From Clostridiaceae bacterium (GTDB lineage Bacteria > Bacillota_A > Clostridia > Clostridiales > Clostridiaceae): DNA of 8,018 nucleotides. Position 1 is the first letter of the stretch. Every line of letters begins with the position of its first letter. Made by a program: the position numbers and the translations under genes. Below are positions 1 to 5,711 of the stretch, one piece after another. The notes under the pieces were generated by a model. It saw only the letters and a list, made by a program, of their open reading frames with translations. It did not search any database and had not been told where the DNA came from. The DNA lies in the NCBI GenBank assembly GCA_029256485.1, contig JAQSXU010000146.1:1-8018 (forward strand), read 5' to 3'.

Positions 1-1
1 T

Positions 2-298
2 TCAACAGGATGTAAAGTTGGGATGGTTTCAAAAACAAAAATTGGTATTCCAAAAGAATATGTTTCACAAGGACCTAATACTTGTAATCCTGTATTGCAG
101 GCTCAGATATTGAATAGAGCAGAAACTGATTTTAATATAGTAATGGGATTATGTGTTGGACATGACAGTTTGTTTTATAAATATGCAGAAGCTTTGACAA
201 CAACAATGGTTGTAAAAGATATAATAACAGGACATAATCCGGTAGCTCCACTTTATACATGCCATTCATTTTATAAAAAATTACTTACAGAAGATTAG
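2..298 (+). CDS. DUF1847-type putative metal-binding protein, 3' part only
   Basis: The reading frame is open to the left edge of the window. The codons before the first in-window ATG (position 23) read STGCKVG, so that Met is internal and the true start lies upstream. About 98 residues of the C-terminal part are visible. Cysteines occur in TGCKVG, NTCNPV, GLCVGHD and YTCHSF. The conserved-looking stretch GLCVGHDSLFYKY and the ending KKLL match what I recall of the DUF1847 family, which are small Cys-rich proteins thought to bind metal and whose function is not established. The gene ends in TAG at 296-298. No terminator follows directly; the next hairpin is at 414-449. I am fairly sure of the family from recall, but nothing here shows a biochemical role. 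Confidence 0.75.
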   Translation, partial: STGCKVGMVSKTKIGIPKEYVSQGPNTCNPVLQAQILNRAETDFNIVMGLCVGHDSLFYKYAEALTTTMVVKDIITGHNPVAPLYTCHSFYKKLLTED

Positions 299-440
299 TA
301 ATGAAAATTTTACATCAACTTTCATGCAGCAAGTAAGACAGCAATCTATTGATAATGATAAATTAAGTTATGAAAATTTCTTTATATTAAAACATAGATA
401 TCTTAATAATTCCAACTATCATATGCCGAATCCAAGGTAA
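246..440 (+). pseudogene. Unidentified gene tail or remnant, about 38-64 codons
   Basis: The frame starting after the TAG at 243 stays open to TAA at 438-440. Only the part from about 300 looks protein-like; an ATG lies at 324 and the frame ends in HMPNPR. The upstream part overlaps the end of the DUF1847 gene in another frame and is probably not coding. No ribosome binding site precedes the ATG at 324. The composition (Gln, Asn, Tyr, Lys, Leu rich, normal low-GC codons) and the stop codon lying inside a terminator-like hairpin suggest the true 3' end of a gene whose front has been lost. I do not recognise the family. It could also be a chance open frame. Confidence 0.3.
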
Positions 441-456
441 ATGATAGTTTTTTATT
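414..456 (+). terminator. Terminator-like hairpin over the end of the 246-440 frame
   Basis: AACTATCAT (414-422) pairs perfectly with ATGATAGTT (441-449) across an 18-base loop and runs into a T-rich stretch. The stem is AT-rich and the loop long, so it would be weak. It straddles the TAA at 438-440, the usual place for the end of a transcript. Confidence 0.4.
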
Positions 457-538
457 AAATTTAAGTTCAAACTGTATTACTTGCTACCTGATATGGGGAA
501 TACAATACATTCCTTCAAGAAACATGACTACGTTAAGT

Positions 539-639
539 CGTCTTATTCTTATAAGACGGCACAAGGGAGCTGCATAATGCAGCTCCCTTCAGTTTAACAC
601 AATTACTATTGTGTTAAATTCAGACTTTCCAGTCTTTTT
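539..639 (+). repeat. Cluster of four consecutive perfect hairpins in non-coding DNA
   Basis: Four stem-loops follow each other within about 100 bases. (1) CGTCTTAT (539-546) pairs with ATAAGACG (551-558), loop TCTT. (2) AAGGGAGCTGCA (563-574) pairs with TGCAGCTCCCTT (578-589), a 12-bp perfect stem and much GC-richer than its surroundings. (3) TTTAACACAA (593-602) pairs with TTGTGTTAAA (609-618). (4) AGACT (622-626) pairs with AGTCT (631-635), loop TTCC, then a T-run to 639, which looks like a terminator. No good open reading frame covers the block, and the flanking 457-538 holds nothing I recognise. It could be a small structured RNA, tandem terminators, or the folded end of a mobile or REP-like element. 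Confidence 0.6.
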
Positions 640-642
640 AGT

Positions 643-671
643 TTGATTTACCACTTAATTAATAATATAGT
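643..671 (+). promoter_or_regulatory. Putative sigma-A promoter ahead of the 709 start
   Basis: TTGATT (643-648) and TATAGT (666-671) are separated by 17 bases, a good match to the vegetative consensus. The promoter lies directly after the T-run of the last hairpin and upstream of AGGGTGG (694-700) and the ATG at 709. Such matches are common in AT-rich DNA, so this rests mainly on its position. Confidence 0.4.
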
Positions 672-708
672 ATTATCTTCAATAGTATTTATTAGGGTGG
701 TATGTTAT

Positions 709-864
709 ATGATGACAGAAGAAGAAATGTTCGAAAACGCTGGTTTAGACAACTATAAAGTAAATACTAAAATTGATGAATATAACGAAAGTTTATCTAA
801 ATTGGATTTTAGTAATCCTGTATTGGTTCAATCCATTAATTTTATATTCACTTTATCAATTTAA
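709..864 (+). CDS. Small hypothetical ORF overlapping the M56 remnant
   Basis: This is a 51-codon frame starting at tandem ATGs (709, 712), with AGGGTGG (694-700) eight bases upstream and a plausible promoter before that. Its first half is acidic and hydrophilic (MMTEEEMFENAGLDNYKVNT). The second half, after about 776, runs out of frame through DNA that encodes the M56 peptidase in frame +2, so it is likely non-native sequence reached by frameshift. The natural reading is that a gene started here and was disrupted, either by deletion of the middle of the M56 gene or by loss of a base near 783. I do not recognise the N-terminal residues. It may not be made as a stable protein. Confidence 0.3.
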   Translation: MMTEEEMFENAGLDNYKVNTKIDEYNESLSKLDFSNPVLVQSINFIFTLSI

Positions 865-1728
865 GCAGAATTGCGAATTAGCCTGTGATGCCACTGCACT
901 CACCGTGCTAAATTTCAATGAAGTTAGAGAATACGGTGAAACTATTATTAATATGCTTCAAATACTTTCAAAACCAAATTTGTTTATTGGGACTCTAGGG
1001 TTTTCTAATAAATATAGTAAAAGGAGAATAATTATGATTTCATCATTTAATAAAAAATCAATTGCAGGCACTGTTATAGCTTTGTGTCTAGTATTTATGG
1101 TTGGCTGTTCAAGTACAGCAAAGACTCTAAGTGGTAATTCAAATGGCACTAATGCTATTGCAAATAAAACTAACTCAAATGCTTCTTCCACTAACAATGT
1201 GACAAATACAGCTAGTACAAATAAATTAGAATCAGATAAAATAAACAAACCTAATAAACAAGAAAATGTGGCTAAACAAAATAGCACTACTACAAATAAT
1301 AGTAATAGTACACCAGTAAGCAATAATAATAAACCAAGTCAAGCTTCTACCAAAACTATGGTGATATTTCCTTGACCATTAAAAATTATATTCTTAATGG
1401 TCAAGGAAATAAACCAGAAGCATTAAAATATAAATGGAGTCCAACATTCCTAAATCGAGTTGATATTGAAAGTTTATATAAGCAATATTTAGCTAATGGA
1501 GGTCATACTGACGACTTAGAGAGCTTTGCCAACTATATGACTCTAAACGCACCTATTCCCAGTGACTGGAAAGATCTATTTGAAAAAGATTTATATGATA
1601 AATATGGAGTGAAGGTTGTTAGATTAGAACATTTGAATAATGATTTATACCAAGCATATATTGAAAAAGATGGTTCCGAAATACCTTATGTTGTAGTTTC
1701 ATCAAGAACCGGTTATTTTCATGGATAG
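773..1728 (+). pseudogene. BlaR1/MecR1-type M56 metallopeptidase, 5'-truncated and frameshifted
   Basis: Frame 773-1375 starts (TTG, with a stop just upstream at 761) in the middle of an M56 domain. NWILVILYWFNPLI and the following QNCELACD are the hallmark after the zinc site of BlaR1-like sensors, and the Glu of ELACD is the expected third zinc ligand. The HExxH helix and N-terminal membrane segments that should precede it are absent, so it cannot be an active peptidase. Then come YGETIINMLQ, the RRIIMI segment, a hydrophobic segment (TVIALCLVFMVGC), a long Asn/Ser/Thr-rich linker and a stop at 1375. The extracytoplasmic domain continues in frame +1 (GDISLTIKNYILNG...) to TAG at 1726-1728. 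Adding one A to the AAAA at 1352-1355 joins both frames as KNYGDISLT. Intact relatives are membrane antirepressors usually paired with a BlaI repressor, and none is present here. Confidence 0.75.
1021..1036 (+). promoter_or_regulatory. Ribosome binding site and possible internal start inside the M56 remnant
   Basis: AAGGAG (1021-1026) stands seven bases before ATG at 1034. From here the frame reads MISSFNKKS, a hydrophobic stretch, then MVGCSS, resembling a lipoprotein signal with a lipobox Cys. In BlaR1 relatives the same codons encode the Lys/Arg-rich segment before the last membrane helix, so the match may be a by-product of KRRI codons. If used, it would give a short lipoprotein that ends at 1375 because of the frameshift. 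Confidence 0.3.
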
Positions 1729-1781
1729 TTATTTAAGTATAAAAAAACATAATTCTGATTATATTCAAATAATTAATTTAA

Positions 1782-1985
1782 TCATATGGTGCAAAAGATA
1801 ATTGCTATGCAATATCCTTTAACAGAAATATTGATGGACAATATTTGCCTTTAAAATCTACTTTAGAGAAAGTGGTAGGTTTTGGAATGCCTTCTATAAT
1901 TTCATGTTTACCTAATAAACTCCTATATTTTGAGAGTGAACAAGAATATGGTTCTCCTGCAAGATTTATTCTAAAAAAAGATTAA
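1782..1985 (+). pseudogene. Orphan C-terminal fragment of an unidentified protein
   Basis: A 67-codon frame with normal codon use begins after an in-frame TAA at 1779 and ends at TAA 1983-1985, with no start codon or ribosome binding site in a sensible place. It reads SYGAKDNCYAISFNRN, then LPLKSTLEKVVGFGMP, and ends in GSPARFILKKD. A good hairpin terminator follows 30 bases later, so this is probably the true 3' end of a gene whose front is gone. It lies 50 bases after the M56 remnant and may be another piece of a sensor or lipoprotein from that region, but I cannot assign a family. Confidence 0.45.
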
Positions 1986-2017
1986 AGTTGTTACGCAATG
2001 TTCTAATATTGCTCACT

Positions 2018-2051
2018 AACTAGAGTAAAAACACTCTAGTTTTATTTATTT
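2018..2051 (+). terminator. Rho-independent terminator after the orphan fragment
   Basis: AACTAGAGT (2018-2026) pairs perfectly with ACTCTAGTT (2033-2041) around an AAAAAC loop, and the stem runs into TTTATTTATTT. It would end transcripts coming from the M56/orphan-fragment region. Confidence 0.65.
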
Positions 2052-2179
2052 GAGAGTACCTAAAATGGTCGTTTTTGGTACATAAATAAAAGTCTTATAA
2101 ATAGCTGATTTATAAGTGATTTTCAGTTCCAAAACTATTACCGAAAACAAAGTTTCAAAATAGTTTTAATATAACCTTT

Positions 2180-2761
2180 ATGATACTCGTATCTGGTTAT
2201 TATTGTCTTAGCGTGGGTTTTGTCGGAAATGTTGGCGGTACTCCTGTTACAGAATTTAAATTAACTAACGGGAAAAAAGCTTATTTAAGTGCAATATTAG
2301 ATTTAGGCGATAATAGTATTGTTTCTTATGTACTGGGGTCTTCAAATAACAATAAATTAGTATTCGATACTCTTGATAAGGCTATTGATAATAATCCAAC
2401 CGCTAAGCCACTATTTCATAGTGATCGCGGTTTTCAATATACTAGTAAGATATTTAAAAGTAAACTTGATATAATAAATGCAGTTCAAAGTATGTCTAGA
2501 GTTGGGCGTTGCATCGATAATGGTCCAATGGAAGGTTTTTGGGGTACTCTTAAAGCTGAAATGTATTACCTCAGAAAATTTAATACTTATGAGGAGCTTG
2601 AACAAGCTATAAATGGATACATAGAATTTTATAATACAAGAAGGTTACTGAAAAAATTAAAAGGCATGGCTCCAATTGAATATAGGAACCACACCTTAAT
2701 AGCATATTTTTTTATTATTTACCCTGTCTACTTGACAGGGGGCAGTTCAAATTGTACCTAG
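2180..2761 (+). pseudogene. IS3-family (IS150-like) OrfB transposase, truncated, first Asp lost
   Basis: The frame holds the rve/DDE integrase core of an IS3-family transposase. TEFKLTNGKKAYLSAILDL is the first strand, FHSDRGFQYTS carries the second Asp (about residue 82), NGPMEGFWGTLKAEM carries the catalytic Glu (about 118), and the end has YNTRRLLKKLKGMAPIEY. In family members the core begins W-x-T-D-x-T-E-F. Here it reads GGTPVTEF, so the first catalytic Asp is Pro. Homology starts only near 2240. The residues before it do not resemble the HTH/N-terminal part, there is no OrfA and no ribosome binding site. The frame runs through the right inverted repeat and stops in flanking DNA at 2759-2761. 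It would be inactive. Confidence 0.8.
2722..2749. repeat. Right terminal inverted repeat of the IS3-family remnant
   Basis: Read from the outside, the end is TGAACTGCCCCCTGTCAAG, with the terminal TG and C-rich run typical of IS3/IS150-group elements. It contains an internal hairpin, CCCTGTC (2722-2728) with GACAGGG (2734-2740). No matching copy of this end exists in 2040-2240, so the left end has been lost. The hairpin could also stop transcripts from the neighbouring spo0E-like gene. Confidence 0.65.
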
Positions 2762-2901
2762 TGTTTTATTTTGAAATTATAATAATCAGTAATAAGCTTG
2801 TCTAGTTCTTGACTAATTTTTAATATCTTTTCATGGTCACATTCATTAGAATCTAGCATAATGTGTATTTCTTCTCTTAACTCCTCCATAGTTTTTTTCA
2901 T
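2758..2901 (-). CDS. Spo0E-like aspartyl-phosphate phosphatase, 47 aa
   Basis: The product of 47 residues begins MKKTMEELREEI and contains SQELDKLI (about residues 30-37), the SQELD signature of Spo0E/YnzD-type phosphatases. These small helical-hairpin proteins remove phosphate from Spo0A~P, or act on related response regulators, and so delay sporulation. The size and the two predicted helices (about 4-17 and 22-42) fit the family. GAGGT (2909-2913) lies seven bases before the ATG and fixes the start; the later Met5 has no such site. Its TAG (2758-2760) is nine bases beyond the IS right end and overlaps the transposase stop in a CTAG. The gene lies 62 bases after treR on the same strand and may share its transcript. 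Only an AT-only inverted repeat (2932-2949) lies between them. Confidence 0.85.
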   Translation of the reverse strand: MKKTMEELREEIHIMLDSNECDHEKILKISQELDKLITDYYNFKIKH

Positions 2902-2963
2902 ATTCTCTACCTCAACTTAGCAATAATGTACATAATAAAAAATTATTATACAATGATTCTTTA

Positions 2964-3674
2964 TTATCTTCTTCTAGCAAAATCAGAAAATTCAAAACGG
3001 TCAGGACGATGCCTTGATTCTGTATATTCAAATTGAGTTCCATCATTTAAATATACAAAGTTTTTTACTACTACTACAAAATCATATGATTGCATATTAA
3101 GATTTTTCCTATCAATAGAATTAGCTGATTCTATTTTTATAATTCTTTTAGCAAAACCTATTTTAGTATTTAAATCTTCTTCAATGTATTTGTAAATAGA
3201 TTTTTTTGCAATTTCTTTTGTAAGATTTAAAACAATATCCTTTATAAAATAATTTATATCTAAAATAATGCTTTCATTATTTAAACTTCTGATACGATAT
3301 AATTTATAAGCTTCTTTTCCTTCTGCTAAACAAGTTTTTTTATGTAAAACTTTATCTATTAACACTTCTTCAAATACTGGTACAGAGGTAATGAAATTAT
3401 CTCCATTTATACTGGAAACTTCAGCGAAGCTTACAAGATTACCAAAGGAAAAAGTAATTTGATTGTTGTCTAAAACAAAAGCTCCTTTACCATGAACACT
3501 GTTTACTAAACCTTCTTCTGACAACATATCTAAAGCTCTTCTAACTGTACCACGACTTGTGTTATAAATTTTACAAAATTCATTTTCAGAAGGAAGTTTT
3601 TCACCTGATTTATAATTTCCATTAAGTATATCATTTTTTATATTTTCGTATATGCATGTGTATTTCTTATCCAT
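2964..3674 (-). CDS. treR: TreR, GntR-family trehalose operon repressor
   Basis: The protein has 236 residues. The N-terminal winged helix-turn-helix (about 5-70) has the GntR core SGEKLPSENEFCKIYNTSRG followed by TVRRALDMLSEEGLV and the wing GKGAFV. A UTRA ligand domain (about 85-230) follows, ending in YTESRHRPDRFEFSDFARRR, a typical TreR C-terminus of the HutC/FarR subfamily. Characterised TreR proteins bind trehalose 6-phosphate, which releases the operator. GGAGG (3682-3686) seven bases upstream supports the start. The gene lies downstream of treP-treA but is separated by a strong terminator and about 300 bases holding its own promoter. The likely target is the palindrome at 7684-7725. 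Family identity is clear; the ligand is inferred from neighbours and family. Confidence 0.92.
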   Translation of the reverse strand: MDKKYTCIYENIKNDILNGNYKSGEKLPSENEFCKIYNTSRGTVRRALDMLSEEGLVNSVHGKGAFVLDNNQITFSFGNLVSFAEVSSINGDNFITSVPVFEEVLIDKVLHKKTCLAEGKEAYKLYRIRSLNNESIILDINYFIKDIVLNLTKEIAKKSIYKYIEEDLNTKIGFAKRIIKIESANSIDRKNLNMQSYDFVVVVKNFVYLNDGTQFEYTESRHRPDRFEFSDFARRR

Positions 3675-3706
3675 TGGTAATCCTCCAAAAGCTATTTTTC
3701 ATAAAA

Positions 3707-3736
3707 AGTATATCATATAATTGTGAAAATAGTGAA
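3707..3736 (-). promoter_or_regulatory. Putative treR promoter with extended -10
   Basis: On the minus strand TTCACT (3731-3736) and TATACT (3707-3712) are 18 bases apart, with TG one base before the -10 (TGA at 3713-3715), forming an extended -10. It lies about 20 bases upstream of the treR ribosome binding site. The rest of the gap (3740-3900) is AT-rich, and I see no gene or GTNTANAC operator in it, so autoregulation by TreR is not evident. Confidence 0.5.
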
Positions 3737-3903
3737 CTACCATTGAATAATCTTATAGTTTTATAGTCATATTGTCATTGAAACAAGCTTGCTACACACA
3801 TACTATTAAAGTAAAGCATATTAACTAGAATCCTTGGATTTAAATAAAGTTTTTTTATATTATAAAAATCATTTAATAGGCTAATATCATAAGTAGAATA
3901 AAT

Positions 3904-3959
3904 TATAAAAAGAGTATCAGTGAATTTTGAAAATCTGTTTATAATCATTGATACTCTTT
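3904..3959 (-). terminator. treA terminator
   Basis: AAAGAGTATCA (3909-3919) pairs perfectly with TGATACTCTTT (3949-3959). The stem extends by four more pairs including one G-T. Read on the minus strand it is followed by TTTTTATAATTT. It lies 14 bases after the treA stop and should end the treP-treA transcript. Confidence 0.8.
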
Positions 3960-3973
3960 ATAATTATTATAGG

Positions 3974-5653
3974 CTATCTTATATAGAAGACTGCAGATTC
4001 GTATGGACGTAATACAAATTCATTTATATTGTCTTGTGTATCACTATAATTGGATATTAATATTTGTGATTTTCCTTCCAAATTTATATCTTTTGGAGGA
4101 GTAAAAGTTGTATCTTTAGCATAAAAATTATTTACAACTAATAGTTTCTCGTTTTTATAACTTCTAATATATGCAAATATTTGTGGATCATTTTTTAGTA
4201 TAAGCTCAAAATCTCCGTAGGCAATTATATCATATTCTTTTCTTAATTCTATAAGCTTTTTATAATAATAAAAAATGGAATTTTTATCTTTTAATGCATT
4301 ATCTGCATTTATATTTAAAAAATTTGAAGATACATTTATCCAAGGGGTTCCATCAGTAAAGCCTGCGTTTTTAGAGTCATTCCATTGCATCGGAGTTCTG
4401 GAATTATCTCTAGATTTTTGCTTAAGTATATCCATAATTTCTTTTTCAGATTTACCTTTGGCTTTTAGTATATCATAGGCATTTATAGATTCTACATCTC
4501 TATAATCCTGTATTTTATCAAAGTTTGGATTAGTCATTCCTATTTCTTCTCCTTGATAAATATAAGGAGTACCTTGTAATAAGTGTATAGTGGTTGCCAG
4601 CATTTTAGCAGATTCATTATGATATTCCTTATCATTTCCAAAACGTGATACTACTCTTGGTTGATCATGGTTGCACCAAAATAATGCGTTCCATCCATTG
4701 CCTTTAATCATGCCATATTGCCAGTCACTGATTATCTGCTTAAGTTTTATAAAATCAAAGGGAGCTGCGGACCACTTTTCTCCATTAGGATAATCTACCT
4801 TTAGGTGATGAAAGCTAAAACTCATACTTAATTCCTTCTCTTCAGGATTTGTATATTTAACGCAATTATCTATAGAAGTAGAAGACATTTCCCCAACAGT
4901 TAACATATTATTGTATTTTGAAAATACATTTTTATTGACTCCCTTTAATAATGTATGAATTTTAGGACCATCTGTATAGTATTTACGACCATCTTCTAAA
5001 GGCGTATTTAAAGTATCGTCAGGGAAAGCTTGATCTTTTGATAATAGATTAATTACATCTAACCTAAAACCATCTACTCCTTTGTCTAGCCAGAAATTCA
5101 TCATATCATATACGCTTTTTCTAAGTTCTGGATTTTCCCAATTTAAATCTGCTTGAGTAGTATCGAAAAGATGTAGATAATATTGTCCTGAGGTTTCGTC
5201 GTACTTCCAAGCACTGCCTCCAAACTTAGACTGCCAGTTATTAGGTGCTACATTGTTCTTGCCATCTTTCCATATATAGAAGTTTCTATAAGGATTATTT
5301 TTGGATTTACAGGATTCTTTAAACCAATTATGTTCTATAGAGGTATGATTAACTACCATATCCAAGATAATTTTCAAATTTCTCTTATGAGCTTCTGACA
5401 ATAAATTTTCAAAAGTGTTCATATCTCCATATTGAGAATCTATTTTATAATAATCACTTATATCATAGCCATTATCACGTTGAGGAGACTCATATATAGG
5501 GGTTAGCCATATAACATCTACTCCTAAATTTTTTATATAATCAAGTTTATTTATTATTCCCTGTAAATCTCCTATTCCATTTCCTGTTGTATCCTTAAAA
5601 CTTTTTGGATAAATTTGATATACAACAGACTTTCTCCACCAAAATTCATTCAT
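3974..5653 (-). CDS. treA: TreA, trehalose-6-phosphate hydrolase (GH13)
   Basis: This cytoplasmic alpha-1,1-glucosidase of 559 residues splits trehalose 6-phosphate into glucose and glucose 6-phosphate. The GH13 (beta/alpha)8 landmarks are all present: region I DMVVNH (98-103), region II GFRLD with the nucleophile Asp199, region III VGEMSS with acid/base Glu255, and region IV NHDQPR with Asp330. The start WWRKSVVYQIYPKSFKD and the length match the oligo-1,6-glucosidase/TreA subfamily. Oligo-1,6-glucosidase or dextran glucosidase would look similar, but the treP/treR neighbours decide for TreA. The chosen Met at 5651-5653 has GGTGGTG (5660-5666) six bases upstream; an ATG five codons earlier has no ribosome binding site. 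The gene follows treP by 58 bases without a terminator, so the two form an operon. Confidence 0.93.
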   Translation of the reverse strand: MNEFWWRKSVVYQIYPKSFKDTTGNGIGDLQGIINKLDYIKNLGVDVIWLTPIYESPQRDNGYDISDYYKIDSQYGDMNTFENLLSEAHKRNLKIILDMVVNHTSIEHNWFKESCKSKNNPYRNFYIWKDGKNNVAPNNWQSKFGGSAWKYDETSGQYYLHLFDTTQADLNWENPELRKSVYDMMNFWLDKGVDGFRLDVINLLSKDQAFPDDTLNTPLEDGRKYYTDGPKIHTLLKGVNKNVFSKYNNMLTVGEMSSTSIDNCVKYTNPEEKELSMSFSFHHLKVDYPNGEKWSAAPFDFIKLKQIISDWQYGMIKGNGWNALFWCNHDQPRVVSRFGNDKEYHNESAKMLATTIHLLQGTPYIYQGEEIGMTNPNFDKIQDYRDVESINAYDILKAKGKSEKEIMDILKQKSRDNSRTPMQWNDSKNAGFTDGTPWINVSSNFLNINADNALKDKNSIFYYYKKLIELRKEYDIIAYGDFELILKNDPQIFAYIRSYKNEKLLVVNNFYAKDTTFTPPKDINLEGKSQILISNYSDTQDNINEFVLRPYESAVFYIR

Positions 5654-5711
5654 GCTTAACACCACCATTTATATTTTTAATTATTTATTTTTACTTTGTC
5701 GTACATTTAAC

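Noticed and set aside
958..1323. 121-codon minus-strand open frame opposite the M56 remnant
   Set aside because: It is a Leu/Val-rich mirror of the Asn/Ser/Thr-rich linker; no ribosome binding site or family features.
2056..2081. Imperfect hairpin GTACCTAAAA / TTTTTGGTAC
   Set aside because: One mismatch and no gene end at the right distance; possibly part of a lost element end, but I cannot support a call.
2411..2605. 64-codon minus-strand frame opposite the transposase
   Set aside because: Shadow of the IS3-family transposase; no start signals.
2056..2760. GTACCTA copies as an IS target-site duplication
   Set aside because: The left IS end is missing and IS3 elements normally make 3-4 base duplications, so a 7-base match is at best suggestive.
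2932..2949. ATAATAA / TTATTAT as a treR terminator
   Set aside because: An A/T-only 7-bp stem is common by chance in this DNA and too weak to call.
4275..4478. 67-codon plus-strand frame opposite treA
   Set aside because: Shadow of the TreA coding sequence.
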